From Planctomycetaceae bacterium (GTDB lineage: Bacteria; Planctomycetota; Phycisphaerae; SM23-33): a DNA stretch of 56,657 bases. Position numbers and translations under genes: made by a program. Positions 22,935-32,837 of the stretch are shown here, piece after piece; position 1 is the first letter of the stretch; every line of letters starts with the position of its first letter. The stretch is taken from NCBI GenBank assembly GCA_039680605.1, contig JBDKTA010000006.1:1-56657 (forward strand), given 5' to 3'. The notes beneath the pieces were generated by a model that was not told where the DNA came from, did not search any database, and was given only the letters and a program-made list of their open reading frames with translations.

Positions 22935-24578
22935 ATGCGATTTCTGCGCGAAAATCTCTTCCTGGCCTGCACGGTCGCAGCGGTGGTGTTGGCCGCCATA
23001 GCGCTGCCGCTGGTCAACAGCAGCCTCAATGACACGATCGAAACGCGAAAGCAAGAACGCCAGCGCCTCGCCCGCCAGATCGACCAGGCCAGCGGCAAGC
23101 CCGTCAACGACGCCATCATCGCCGCCAAGCGGCAACGCCTGCTGGAGCGGGCCGAAAGTCAGCAGAAAGCCGCCTCCCTGTGTACCCTCTGGAACGGGCG
23201 GAACTATCAGCCCTTCCTGCTCGACTTCAACAGCGCCAAGGGACTGCGCCGCATTCCGGTGGTGCCCATCGACGCCAGCACCGACAAATATGACGCCATG
23301 TGGTTCAAGTTCGCCGAGCTGTACCGCAGCAAGTTGCACGAGCTGCGCAAGGGCATGAACCCCGTGCGCCCCCTGGACGCGGCGGAACTGGATAAGCAAG
23401 CAGCCATCATCACCGCCCAGCGGGCCATAAGCGACAAGTTCGCCCCCCCCCCTGCCGCACAACCGGCAGTCCAGCCCGGCGCTAATGCGCCCGAGGCGCC
23501 GCAGGCGCGGGAAGACTCGCCCCAGGAACAGGCCCGAAAGACCCTCCTCAAGAAGCGCGCCATGGATGAGGGCAACATGATCTACTTCGACGAGGGCGCC
23601 ATGGATGTCGTGAACCTGCCCGACACCACCCGCCCCAAGAACGACCAGATCTATCAGGCCATGCTCAACTACTGGGTCACCTCCGATATCCTGGCGGCGA
23701 TCAAGGCCACCAACGAGCAGGCCGCCGCCGCGGCCCGCGCTCGGGGCATCGAAAAGCCCGGCGTCGTCGACGCCGGCGTCAAGGAGATCGTCAAGATCGA
23801 CATCTCCGAAGATTACACCAGCCACGGATCGGAAAACTTCACGCTGCGACGGACCTGCAGGGACTACACCATCCTGCCCTATAAGTTCCAGGTGATCATG
23901 CCGCTGTCGTGGCTCAACACCCTCCAGAGCAAGCTGATGGACCGCAACTACCACACGGTCCTGCGCATCCAGGCCAAGGCGCTGGCGACCGCGGATGGAA
24001 AAAGTCCGGACAAGTATTACGGAACCGACCCGGTCATGGACATCGTCGTCGAGGGGCAACTGCTCCTGCTGGCGGACTGGGAACGCGGCAACGCCGCCGA
24101 TTCCACGCTCAAGAAGTCCGATATCGTCCAGTGGCCCGCCTTCACCGCCAGCCTCGTCCGCCAAGGTCTCTCGGCGACGCCCTCCGCCGCCAGAAGGGTC
24201 TGGAACCTGCTCAGCGAAGGCATGAGGAAGAACCTCACCACCCGGCCTACTGTCACGCAGGACCCCGGCGTGCAGGAGTCGCTGGTGGCCGAGCTCAAGC
24301 AGATCCTTGTCCGCAAGGACTTCTACGCCCTCGACGAGTTCAAGGGCGTCACCCTGACCCCGCAGCAGCAGTTGCTGGCGGACAAACTCGACGAGGGACG
24401 CCTGGGCGACATGGAACTGCATTACTTCAACCGCTCCCTGTTCAACGACGCCTTGGGGGAGACGGTCTCGCCGCCGCAATACCTGCCGGCCCTGGTGCCC
24501 GTCGACGTGCTGGCAAAGATGCCCCAGGAAGCCCTGAGGCAGCAGGATCAGGACCGTCTGTCCAACAAGACCCCATGA
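22935..24578 (+). CDS. Single-pass membrane protein in the PilO position, family not recognised
   Basis: The 547-residue protein begins with a short basic cytoplasmic tail and one membrane helix (FLACTVAAVVLAAIALPLV, about 9-27). An alpha-helical, probably coiled-coil segment follows (ETRKQERQRLARQIDQAS). This is the topology of PilO/GspM. The rest is periplasmic with a Pro/Ala-rich linker near 175-190, and shows no family I recognise; it is far longer than PilO (about 200 residues). GGAAAGG lies before the ATG, 13 bp after PilM-N. The role as an inner-membrane alignment-complex subunit is inferred from position and topology. Confidence 0.6.
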   Translation: MRFLRENLFLACTVAAVVLAAIALPLVNSSLNDTIETRKQERQRLARQIDQASGKPVNDAIIAAKRQRLLERAESQQKAASLCTLWNGRNYQPFLLDFNSAKGLRRIPVVPIDASTDKYDAMWFKFAELYRSKLHELRKGMNPVRPLDAAELDKQAAIITAQRAISDKFAPPPAAQPAVQPGANAPEAPQAREDSPQEQARKTLLKKRAMDEGNMIYFDEGAMDVVNLPDTTRPKNDQIYQAMLNYWVTSDILAAIKATNEQAAAAARARGIEKPGVVDAGVKEIVKIDISEDYTSHGSENFTLRRTCRDYTILPYKFQVIMPLSWLNTLQSKLMDRNYHTVLRIQAKALATADGKSPDKYYGTDPVMDIVVEGQLLLLADWERGNAADSTLKKSDIVQWPAFTASLVRQGLSATPSAARRVWNLLSEGMRKNLTTRPTVTQDPGVQESLVAELKQILVRKDFYALDEFKGVTLTPQQQLLADKLDEGRLGDMELHYFNRSLFNDALGETVSPPQYLPALVPVDVLAKMPQEALRQQDQDRLSNKTP

Positions 24579-24587
24579 GGATTTCGC

Positions 24588-26099
24588 ATGGCTACCCTCG
24601 ATAATGCAAACACCCTCGAAGCTCATGTTGAGAAGATCGTGCTGGCGGTCTGCGCCCTGATCGCGATCTTTGCTTTTTCCTACTGGGTGATCTCCAGCCC
24701 CAGGAGCATCGAGAATCTGCCTCCCAGCAAGGTCGACCAGTCGCTGGCGGACAAGGCCGCCGCCGCCGAAAGGCACGTCAAGGACGCCAACATCAAGCTG
24801 CCCGCCCTGCCCAGGTACGACATCCTGCTGAGCAGTCTGCAGCAGGCTCCGGCCGCCGAGGCGATGGTCGACCTGGCCATTGGCAACCCGCCCCTGGAGG
24901 TCAACGCGAACATCGGTACCCCCCCGATCTATCCCGACCTGGCCGAGTTGATCAGCAAGATCCCGCCGATCCTCAAGACCGAGGCGGCCGGCGACTTCCG
25001 AATCCCCAAGAAAGACAAGACGCCCGTTGAGATCGTCGGCGCTGACCTGCAGGTGGCCTTCCCCATCGTCAAGTTGCAGCAGGACTGGGAAAACAGCCGC
25101 CTCAAGTACTCAGACCGCACGATCAAGAAGCCCGTGATCCTCAGCGTCGAGATGGAATACCAGGAGGCCGAGCCCGGAAAACCCTGGAGCAAGCCCCAGA
25201 CGTTCAAGAGCGACGGTCCAGCCATCGCCGGACCCGACGGCAAGGCCCTGGTGATTCCCGCCCTGCCCAAGTACGACGGCACCAACGACGCCGAAGTCGC
25301 CAAGGCCGTCGATGCCATCGCAAGCACCGACGTGCAGAACGCGATCATGCATCCGCCGTATTACGAGGTGCTCGGTCCCGGCGGGCAGGGCTGGCAGCCC
25401 CACCGGATCAAGCTGCCTCCCGCGGCGCAGGAGAGTGTGGCCGCCTGGGCGTTTCGTGACAACCTGTCCCCGGATAAGTTCTACCGCTACCGCATGCGGC
25501 TGCACCTGCTCAACCCGCTGTACGGGAACAAGAAGTTTCTCGACCCCAAGAAGTGCGAGGCGAACCCGCAATACGTGATGGCCAACGCCGGCGTGGCGTC
25601 GATCGCGACGGACTGGTCGGCGTGGTCGGGGCCGGTGGGCGTGCCGCGCACAACGCAGTTCTTCCTGGTCGGCAGCAACCCCATCCGCGGATGGGTTCGC
25701 GTGGCGGTGATGACTCGCCACATGGGCAATCAGGTGATTGAGAGCTTCAACGTCTCCCCCGGACAGATGATCGGCGGTCCGGTCCGAAGCACGGGCAAAC
25801 AGCCCACCACCATCGACTACAGCACCGGCGCGGTGATCATCAGCGTCGACTTCAACAAGACCGTCTATAAGAAGGGCGTCCCGACGCGCACGGCCGAGAT
25901 GATCTACCTCTCGCAGGACAACAAGCTCAAGTCGCGCCTGCTGGCGGTGGATGAACGCGAGTTCAAGGAACTCGCTCCTGAACCTAAGGTCGCCGCGCCC
26001 CCGGCAGGCCTTCCCGCCAGGCCCGCTCCCAAGGGCCCGCCGGCACCGGACGTACCACCGGCGCCGGCCGGAGGCGGCTGGAAACCCGCCGCCGGTTAG
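24588..26099 (+). CDS. Single-pass membrane protein in the PilP position, family not recognised
   Basis: The 503-residue protein has one N-terminal membrane helix (IVLAVCALIAIFAFSYWVI, about 17-35) and a large periplasmic part ending in a Pro-rich tail (APPAGLPARPAPKGPPAPD...). The conserved-looking WSAWSGPVGVPRTTQFFLVG stretch is beta-rich. GAGGA stands before the ATG, 9 bp after the previous gene, so the three genes form one transcription unit closed by a strong terminator. By order it would correspond to PilP, which links the inner-membrane complex to the secretin, but I see no PilP lipobox or clear sequence match. Function inferred only. Confidence 0.55.
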   Translation: MATLDNANTLEAHVEKIVLAVCALIAIFAFSYWVISSPRSIENLPPSKVDQSLADKAAAAERHVKDANIKLPALPRYDILLSSLQQAPAAEAMVDLAIGNPPLEVNANIGTPPIYPDLAELISKIPPILKTEAAGDFRIPKKDKTPVEIVGADLQVAFPIVKLQQDWENSRLKYSDRTIKKPVILSVEMEYQEAEPGKPWSKPQTFKSDGPAIAGPDGKALVIPALPKYDGTNDAEVAKAVDAIASTDVQNAIMHPPYYEVLGPGGQGWQPHRIKLPPAAQESVAAWAFRDNLSPDKFYRYRMRLHLLNPLYGNKKFLDPKKCEANPQYVMANAGVASIATDWSAWSGPVGVPRTTQFFLVGSNPIRGWVRVAVMTRHMGNQVIESFNVSPGQMIGGPVRSTGKQPTTIDYSTGAVIISVDFNKTVYKKGVPTRTAEMIYLSQDNKLKSRLLAVDEREFKELAPEPKVAAPPAGLPARPAPKGPPAPDVPPAPAGGGWKPAAG

Positions 26100-26123
26100 C
26101 GGCCCGATTAACCCACGACTCAT

Positions 26124-26155
26124 GAAGCGGCAGAGCGATCTGCCGCTTCTTTTTT
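26124..26155 (+). terminator. Rho-independent terminator after the PilM-N/O/P-like genes
   Basis: An 11-bp GC-rich stem (GAAGCGGCAG / CTGCCGCTTC) with a 6-base loop is followed by TTTTTT. It ends the unit 20846-26099 and separates it from the first secretin. Confidence 0.9.
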
Positions 26156-26416
26156 ACCTCTCTCGCTCCGGGCCGGCGCTGCTCGTCACCCGCGGCCGGT
26201 TCTGCCCGAGGAAAATTCTGATAATATTTTCCTTGCAGCCGGTTTTACGGTACTATCTTTTCGCTCAGACATGACGATGGATTGTGCCGAAAAAGAGTAA
26301 CAGTAATTTGAATGGAATCAGTCTCTTCCGGCGGCAGCCAGTCCGTACTTGAGCGCTAATGCGCCAAACCGCGGCTGACGCAGCCGGATGCTGGACGTGC
26401 ATAAAGGAGTTGCAAC
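26156..26416 (+). promoter_or_regulatory. Leader region of the first secretin gene
   Basis: This 261-bp stretch contains an AT-rich part at 26215-26310 (including GATAATATTTTCC near 26220), which probably holds the promoter, and ends in ATAAAGGAG, the ribosome-binding site for the GTG at 26417. No -35/-10 pair could be set with confidence, and I see no other element. Confidence 0.35.
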
Positions 26417-29332
26417 GTGTCTGACCGGTATGGATTCCGCGTAACGGTGACGATGGTTCTGCTGGCCGCTCTGGCCGCCCCCGCCCTGGGCAAGGACGCC
26501 CCCGCAAGTCCCGCGACCGTCCTGCTCAATCAAGGGCTCGAGCAGTATCGCAACCGCGAGTACGCCGCCGCAAAGGCCACGCTCTTGCGCGTGGACGCCG
26601 CGGCCCTGAGCGACAGCGACAAGAACATCCTCCACGAGCGCCTCGGTCTCGTCGACGCCTCCATTCGAGGCCAGGCCGCCGCCCTGGAGTCGCTTGTCGC
26701 CGCCGACGCCGCCGTCAAGTCCGCCAACCTGACCAAGGCCAGGGAACTGCTGACGCGCTGCGCCAACAGCCACTTCCTCAGCCCCGCTCAACGCCAAGGC
26801 GCCGCCGAAAAACTTGCGGGTCTGGACAAGACCTCCCAGGCCGCCCCCACCACCGCGCCGGCCGTGACGGTTCAGGACGCCCCGCTCCAGCGCAGCGCCG
26901 CGATGAAGATCGCCCGCGCCGCCAAGGCCCGCGAATTATTCACCGAGGCCAAGGCCTCCCTCGAAGCCAACAAACCCGACCAGGCCCGCAAGCTCCTCGT
27001 CCAGGCCCTGGAACTGGACCCTTCGATGACCGAAGCCAAGGCCCAGCTTCAGTTCACCCAGAACCTGACGGGACAGACTCCCCCCAGCGGGCCGGTGGGA
27101 AGCCTCGCCGACCGCATCCGCGTGGCGCGCCAGCTCAACGACGTCGAGATCGACGCCGCCCTGGGACGCAGCAATGAACTGCTGGCCCGCGCCAAGGATG
27201 CCGAAGACTTCAAGACCGCCCTCAACGAAGCCCAGGTCGCCATGGACCGCCTCACGAGCAACCGCGACCTGTACAGCCGCAAAGAGTTCAACGACAAGCG
27301 CACGGTGATCGAGAACCAGATTCGCTTCATCCAGATGCGCCAGAACGAGTGGGTGCAGAAACGACTGGCCCAGCAGAACCTCGAACTCCAGCAGATCGAG
27401 AAGCAGCGCGTCGCCACCGAACTGGCCGACCAGAGACGCAAGGTCGAGACCCTGATGGCCCGTGCCCGCGAGCTGCGCAATGCCGGCAAGTACCCCCAGG
27501 CCCTGGAAGAAGTTCGACGCGTCCTGGCGATCGAGCCCGACAATCGCTGGGCCTTCGAGCGACAGGAAGACCTGGCCCAGCTCATCCTGCTTCAGGACGA
27601 AAAGCTGGCGGTCAAGGATCGCGACTACGCCGTCGACAAGGTGCTCATCGACACCCAGCGGACGGAGATCCCCTGGTGGAAAGAGATCGCCTATCCCAGG
27701 GACTGGCGCGAGCTGAGCGAACGTCGCAAGGAATACCAGGTCACCTCCGGCGAGGAATCGGCGCGAGACCGCGCCATCCGCGAGAAGCTCAAGCAGCGCA
27801 TCAAAGAACTCCGCTTCGACGGCATCGAGCTCAAGGACGTCATCCAGTTCCTCCACGACGTCTCCGGCGTCAACATCGATCCGCGATGGAACGCCCTGGC
27901 CGCGGCGGGCATCAGCCGCAACACGCCCGTCAGCGACGTCCACCTGCAGGACGTGACGCTCTCCAAGGCCCTGGACACCATTCTCGGCCGCGTGGGCGCC
28001 TCGGTGCAGTTGTCGTGGGTGCTCGACGACGGCGTGGTCACCATCTCCACCTCCGACGACCTGGCCGGCGACCCCAAGTACCGCCAGACCCGCGTCTACG
28101 ACATCCGCGACATGATGATCCGCCCGCCGATGTTCGTCGGTCCGCGCCTGGGCACCACCTCCGGTAACCAGAACGCCAACACCGGAACGGGACTGGGCGG
28201 CGGCCTGGCCACCGACGCCGCGGGCGTCGGAGGGCAGGCGCTGGGGACCGGAGGCGAGGAAGTCTCGCAGGAAGAGATCGTCAACAGCATCACCAATCTC
28301 ATCACGACGACCATCGCCCCTGAGACCTGGCAGGACTCCCAGCGAGCCAGCATCCAGGCGATCAAGGGGCAACTGGTGGTCATGCAGACCCTCCAGAACC
28401 AGGACAAGATCGCCCAACTGCTCAGCCAGCTTCGCGAGGCCCAGGCGCTGCAGGTCTCGATCGAGACCCGCTTTATCCAGGTCCGCGACAGCTTCCTGCA
28501 GATGATCGGCGTCGAGTCCAGCATCACCCTCAGCAACACCAAGTTCTTCTCGACCTTGACCAATCCGCTGGTGATCGGACCGGCCACCGCCCCGCTGGGC
28601 GGGAACCTCGCCTGGGCGCTGAACCCCGGGTCCACGCAGATCGGTCTGGATATCTCGACCCTGGCGCCGCCGACAGCGTTTGAGATCAACAACGCCATCG
28701 TCGACGACATCACGGTGGCCTTCCTCATCCGCGCCACCCAGGCCAACGCCCACTCGCACCTGCTGACCGCCCCGCGAGTCACGCTGTTCAACGGGCAGCG
28801 TTCCTACATCATGGTCCAGCAGCAGGTGACTTACGTCCGGCAGTTTACCCTCACCCAGGCCTCCGTCAGCGCCGGGACGACCGCCACTCAGCAGCAGATC
28901 ACCGTCGAGACAGCCGTGCTGTCGACCGGAACCATGCTCGACGTCCAGGCCACCATCTCCGACGACCGGCGGTACGTCACGCTGACGGTGCGACCTCAGA
29001 TCAGCACCGGAAGCACCCGTACGCTCACCCTGGCCGGACTGGGCGATGCGCAGGGCAACCAGCTCCTCAACGCCATGGAACTGCCCGATCTGCTGACCAG
29101 CGAACTGGAGACGACCGTCTCGGTGCCCGACGGCGGAACGCTGCTGCTGGCCGGGCTCAAGCAGGCCGGACAACGCGAACGAGAACTGGGCGTTCCGATC
29201 CTGAGCAAGATCCCCATCATCAACCGCCTGACGAACAACCGCAGCAAGCTCCGTGACGACGATGTGCTGATCATCCTGATCAAGCCCAAGATCATCATCC
29301 CTCAGGAAGAAGAGCAGACCGCCTTCCCCTGA
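26417..29332 (+). CDS. Secretin (GspD/PilQ-type) with N-terminal TPR-like region, copy 1
   Basis: This 971-residue protein should form the outer-membrane channel. It starts at GTG 26417 after AAAGGAG and has a signal peptide (VTVTMVLLAALAAPALG). Residues about 35-400 are helical and TPR-like (AGKYPQALEEVRRVLAIEPDNRWAF), which is unusual for GspD. An N0/STN-like domain follows at about 465-560 (FDGIELKDVIQFLHDVSGV; LSKALDTILGRVG), then N-domains (QALQVSIETRFIQVRDSFLQ). The C-terminal secretin domain has LTAPRVTLFNGQRSYI, ISDDRRYVTLTVRPQI, VPDGGTLLLAGLK and the signature GVPILSKIPIINRLT. It ends ...EEEQTAFP. It is a close paralogue of the gene at 29838, with its own leader and terminator. Confidence 0.9.
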   Translation: MSDRYGFRVTVTMVLLAALAAPALGKDAPASPATVLLNQGLEQYRNREYAAAKATLLRVDAAALSDSDKNILHERLGLVDASIRGQAAALESLVAADAAVKSANLTKARELLTRCANSHFLSPAQRQGAAEKLAGLDKTSQAAPTTAPAVTVQDAPLQRSAAMKIARAAKARELFTEAKASLEANKPDQARKLLVQALELDPSMTEAKAQLQFTQNLTGQTPPSGPVGSLADRIRVARQLNDVEIDAALGRSNELLARAKDAEDFKTALNEAQVAMDRLTSNRDLYSRKEFNDKRTVIENQIRFIQMRQNEWVQKRLAQQNLELQQIEKQRVATELADQRRKVETLMARARELRNAGKYPQALEEVRRVLAIEPDNRWAFERQEDLAQLILLQDEKLAVKDRDYAVDKVLIDTQRTEIPWWKEIAYPRDWRELSERRKEYQVTSGEESARDRAIREKLKQRIKELRFDGIELKDVIQFLHDVSGVNIDPRWNALAAAGISRNTPVSDVHLQDVTLSKALDTILGRVGASVQLSWVLDDGVVTISTSDDLAGDPKYRQTRVYDIRDMMIRPPMFVGPRLGTTSGNQNANTGTGLGGGLATDAAGVGGQALGTGGEEVSQEEIVNSITNLITTTIAPETWQDSQRASIQAIKGQLVVMQTLQNQDKIAQLLSQLREAQALQVSIETRFIQVRDSFLQMIGVESSITLSNTKFFSTLTNPLVIGPATAPLGGNLAWALNPGSTQIGLDISTLAPPTAFEINNAIVDDITVAFLIRATQANAHSHLLTAPRVTLFNGQRSYIMVQQQVTYVRQFTLTQASVSAGTTATQQQITVETAVLSTGTMLDVQATISDDRRYVTLTVRPQISTGSTRTLTLAGLGDAQGNQLLNAMELPDLLTSELETTVSVPDGGTLLLAGLKQAGQRERELGVPILSKIPIINRLTNNRSKLRDDDVLIILIKPKIIIPQEEEQTAFP

Positions 29333-29350
29333 TCGATCCGACTGCACGCC

Positions 29351-29389
29351 AAGGCCGCAAGTCCCCCGGGACTTGCGGCCTTTTTTTTT
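29351..29389 (+). terminator. Rho-independent terminator after secretin copy 1
   Basis: A 14-bp stem (AAGGCCGCAAGTCC / GGACTTGCGGCCTT) with a short loop is followed by a run of nine T. It isolates the two secretin genes transcriptionally. Confidence 0.93.
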
Positions 29390-29837
29390 CGCCCGAAGAT
29401 AAATTGAGCGCACTGCGCCAACGATCGGAGATCGCCAGTGCGGGAAAGCTCGACCGGTAGCGGTCGAGCTTGCTCGACGCGGTTTCTTCTCAGACGCGGC
29501 GGCGGGGCACCCGCCCGGATGAAGATCGCTTACGTTCCCGCATCGCGACATGCTCCATCCTGGTCCTGATCCTGATCCTCTGAATTTGTTTCTAATCGCG
29601 TAAATTCTGCACTCTTCGAACGCGTCCCGTTCACGTCGTTGTCCTCCTGGCGTGTTCCTGCCTTTGTGGTTAATCCGGGTCTTCCCCGTCCGGGTTTTTT
29701 TTGAAATACTTTTCTCTCAGAAAGTTCTTGATTTACTGCCGAAAACATATGGTGTAGTGTATGTGCATTGAACTAGACGCACTGCGGCCGCCGGCCCTTG
29801 TATCGGCGTCTGCGCGCAAGAGAAAAGGAGTTTCCTT
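29390..29837 (+). promoter_or_regulatory. 448-bp leader region of the second secretin gene
   Basis: This gap contains a 25-bp sequence (29459-29483, TAGCGGTCGAGCTTGCTCGA...) that recurs inverted near 51008. It also has a CT-rich and AT-rich part at 29560-29760 that probably carries the promoter, and the AAAAGGAG ribosome-binding site at 29823-29830. The open frame at 29530-29748 (minus) has no support. No riboswitch-like structure was recognised. Confidence 0.4.
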
Positions 29838-32774
29838 GTGTCTATCCGGAACGGACTCCGCGTAGCCCTTTCGGCGGCATTGATCGCCTTGTCCAGCGTC
29901 GCCTGGGCTCAGGACAATCGGGCCGACCACGCCAAATCGCTGCTCGACAAAGGCCTGGGCGAGTTCAGGTCGCACAGCTATCGCCAGGCCAAGGCCACGC
30001 TGCTGCAGGTCAATGCCGAGGCGCTGAGCAAGACCGACCGCGCCGCCCTCAACGATCGCCTGAGCATCATCGACGGCGCGATCAAAGGCCAGGCCGCCGC
30101 AACCGAAGCCCTCGTCGCAGCCGAGGAGGCTCTCAAGAGCGGCAAGCTGGACGTGGCCGAGCGGAACTTCCAGACCGCCGCCGCCAGCGCCTTCCTGCCG
30201 CCCAGCCAGCGCCAGCACGCCTCGCAGCAGGCGGCGCTGATCGCTCGCAAGCAGGTCGCCTCTGCCGCCGCCAAGCCCGCTCCCGCCGCCGCGCCCGCGC
30301 AGGCGCCCACCACCGCCCCCGCCACGGCGCCGGCACAGAGCGAACAGTTGCTTGCCGCCGTGGCCGCGCGGCGAATGGAAGCCCGCCAGTTGTTCCGCCA
30401 GGGCCAGCAAGCCCTGGACGATAACAAGCCCGCCCAGGCCAAGAGCCTGTTCGAACGCGCCCTGCAGCTTGACCCCGACATGCCCGAGGCTCGGCGGCAA
30501 CTGCAGTTCGCCAACGGTCTGATGGACACCGAACAGGAATCGACCCCGATCACCGAACTCGAACGCCGGCGCCGCGTCGCCCGCCAGATGGTCGAGCTGG
30601 AAATCAACCGCCAACTGGGCCTGAGCAACGAAGCCCTCTCCCGCGCCGACAGCGTCGACGACTTCAAGGCCGCCACCAACGCCGCCCAGTTGGCGATGGA
30701 CGCCCTCAACAAGAGCAAGGAACTTTTCACCCTGGTGGAATATCGCCAGAAGTCCGCCCAGATCGACGGGCAGCTCAAGCACATCGAGAACCGCCAGGCG
30801 CAGTGGACTGCCCTGCGGGCCCAGAAGCAGATCACCGAGATGCGCAAGATCGAAGAGCAGCGCGTCGCCCGCGAGCGCACCCAGCGCCGCCAGCTCATCG
30901 CGACCCTGATGAACCAGGCCCGCACGCTCAAGTCCCAGCGGAAGTTCGAGCCCGCCCTGGACACCGTTCAGCGGATCCTGGCGCTGGACCCGGGCAACCG
31001 ATGGGCGGTCGAAGAGCAGGAATGGCTGGCCCAGGCGATGCTGTTGGCCGAGCACAAACAAGTCGCCAAAGATTTCGAGTACCAGCACAACAACCTCATG
31101 ATCGAACAGAAACGCGCCGAAACCCCGTGGTGGAACGAGTTGCAGTATCCCCGCGACTGGCGCGAGCTGACCGAACGCCGCAAGCAGTGGGGCGTCACGG
31201 CCATGACCGAATCCGAACGCGACCGCGCCGTCCGCAAACGCCTCAAGGAACGCATCAAGGAACTCAAGTTCGACGACATCGATTTCAAGGACGTCATTCA
31301 GTTCCTCCAGGACGTCTCGGGCGTCAGCATCGACCCGCGATGGAACGCGATGGCCGCGGTGGGCATCAGCAAGAACACCACCATCAACATTCAACTTCAG
31401 GACGTGACGCTGGAGAAGGCACTTCGCACGATCCTGAACAATCTGGCCGCCTCGGCCAGCCTGGACTGGGCGCTCGATGACGGGGTGATCACCATCTCCA
31501 CCAGCGACGATCTGGCGGCCGACCCCAAACACCGCAAGACGCAGGTGTACGACATCCGCGACCTGTTGATCAATGCTCCGATCTTCACCGGCCCGCGCCT
31601 GCAACTGGCGAGCAACACCGGAAACCAGACCTCCACCGACACCGGCGCCGGCGGGCTGGGCGGGCTGGGCACGACCGTCGGCGGTCAGCAGGCGCTGGGC
31701 ACCACCGTCGAGCAGACCACCGAGGAAATGACCAACGAGATCGTGGAACTGATCAAGAAGACCATCGACCCCAACTCGTGGCTGAACAACAACGAGACGG
31801 GCATCGCCCCGATGGCCGGACAACTGGTCATCACCCAGACCACCAAGAACCAGGATGCCATCGCCGCCCTGTTGAGCAAGCTTCGCGAAGCACGGGCGAT
31901 GCAGATCTCCATCGAGGCGCGGTTCATCCAGGTCCGGGCCAGCTTCCTCCAGCGCATCGGTTTCCAGGCCACCGTCAGCATCGACAACACCGACACGCTG
32001 CGCGACCTGCAGAATAACCTGACGTTCGGCGGGGCGCCGATCTCCTGGGCCCACAACGTCAGCACCGGCGTCGGGCTCGACATCGGCGCCGCCGGCGGCG
32101 TCCCGGTGGCCTTCCAGATCCAGAACACCTTCATCGACGACCTCACGGTGAACTTCCTGCTTCAGGCCACGCAGGCCGACGCCCACACCCGCACCCTGAC
32201 CGCTCCGCGCATCACGCTGTTCAACGGACAGCGGTCGTACATCGCCCTGGTCCGCACGCAGACCTACGTCGACAACTTCACCCTCACGCGGCAGATCATC
32301 ACCAACCCCGACGGCTCATCCGGGCTCAACCAGACCGCCACCGTCACCACCGCCGACCTCCAGACCGGAACCATGCTCGACGTTCAGGCGGTTATCTCCG
32401 ACGATCGTCGCTATGTCACCATGACGCTGCGGCCTCAGATTTCCACCGGGTCCACCCGCACCCTGACGCTGCAGAACTTCACCGACCCCGCCACCGGCAG
32501 CCAGACCATCAGCGCCATGGAACTGCCCACCACGCTCAACAGCGAAATCTCGTCCACCGTCACCTGCCCCGACGGCGGAACACTGATGCTCGGCAGCCTC
32601 AAACGCGCCGGCGAAGCCACCCGCGAAGAGGGCGTCCCGATCGCCAGCAAGATCCCGATCCTCAACCGCCTGACCAGCAACCGCTCGTTGACGCGCGATG
32701 ACGACGTGCTGCTGATCCTCGTCAAGCCCAAGATCATCATCCAGAAGGAACAGGAAGAGCTGGCCTTCCCCTGA
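29838..32774 (+). CDS. Secretin (GspD/PilQ-type) with N-terminal TPR-like region, copy 2
   Basis: The 978-residue product starts at GTG 29838, after AAAAGGAG with a 7-base gap, and has a signal peptide (VALSAALIALSSVAWAQ). Domain order equals copy 1: TPR-like helices with a long Ala/Pro/Thr linker near 150-170, N0/STN-like domain (FDDIDFKDVIQFLQDVSGV), N-domains (MQISIEARFIQVRASFLQ) and the secretin domain (LTAPRITLFNGQRSYIA, ISDDRRYVTMTLRPQI, GVPIASKIPILNRLTSNRS). It also ends in ...ELAFP. The duplication is clear but diverged throughout, more in the TPR/linker region than in the secretin core. The two could form a mixed ring or serve different substrates; the sequence does not decide. Confidence 0.9.
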   Translation: MSIRNGLRVALSAALIALSSVAWAQDNRADHAKSLLDKGLGEFRSHSYRQAKATLLQVNAEALSKTDRAALNDRLSIIDGAIKGQAAATEALVAAEEALKSGKLDVAERNFQTAAASAFLPPSQRQHASQQAALIARKQVASAAAKPAPAAAPAQAPTTAPATAPAQSEQLLAAVAARRMEARQLFRQGQQALDDNKPAQAKSLFERALQLDPDMPEARRQLQFANGLMDTEQESTPITELERRRRVARQMVELEINRQLGLSNEALSRADSVDDFKAATNAAQLAMDALNKSKELFTLVEYRQKSAQIDGQLKHIENRQAQWTALRAQKQITEMRKIEEQRVARERTQRRQLIATLMNQARTLKSQRKFEPALDTVQRILALDPGNRWAVEEQEWLAQAMLLAEHKQVAKDFEYQHNNLMIEQKRAETPWWNELQYPRDWRELTERRKQWGVTAMTESERDRAVRKRLKERIKELKFDDIDFKDVIQFLQDVSGVSIDPRWNAMAAVGISKNTTINIQLQDVTLEKALRTILNNLAASASLDWALDDGVITISTSDDLAADPKHRKTQVYDIRDLLINAPIFTGPRLQLASNTGNQTSTDTGAGGLGGLGTTVGGQQALGTTVEQTTEEMTNEIVELIKKTIDPNSWLNNNETGIAPMAGQLVITQTTKNQDAIAALLSKLREARAMQISIEARFIQVRASFLQRIGFQATVSIDNTDTLRDLQNNLTFGGAPISWAHNVSTGVGLDIGAAGGVPVAFQIQNTFIDDLTVNFLLQATQADAHTRTLTAPRITLFNGQRSYIALVRTQTYVDNFTLTRQIITNPDGSSGLNQTATVTTADLQTGTMLDVQAVISDDRRYVTMTLRPQISTGSTRTLTLQNFTDPATGSQTISAMELPTTLNSEISSTVTCPDGGTLMLGSLKRAGEATREEGVPIASKIPILNRLTSNRSLTRDDDVLLILVKPKIIIQKEQEELAFP

Positions 32775-32802
32775 TCCTGCTGGCGACATAGACGCCCCTC
32801 CA

Positions 32803-32837
32803 CCGGGCCGCGACCTCCGTCGCGGCCCGGTTTTTTT
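32803..32837 (+). terminator. Rho-independent terminator after secretin copy 2
   Basis: A 12-bp GC stem (CCGGGCCGCGAC / GTCGCGGCCCGG) with a 4-base loop is followed by seven T. Confidence 0.93.

Noticed and set aside
22872-24776. 634-codon minus-strand frame opposite the PilO-position gene
   Set aside because: It spans two plus-strand genes and their junction and has no recognisable motif.
29530-29748. Small minus-strand gene in the leader of the second secretin
   Set aside because: No ribosome-binding site and no family; its sequence is low complexity (Asp/Gln repeats at the end).
26936-32186. Long minus-strand open frames opposite both secretins (871 and 817 codons)
   Set aside because: Low-complexity Asp/Gly/Val/Leu-rich translations without start signals; the plus strand encodes complete secretins with ribosome-binding sites and terminators.
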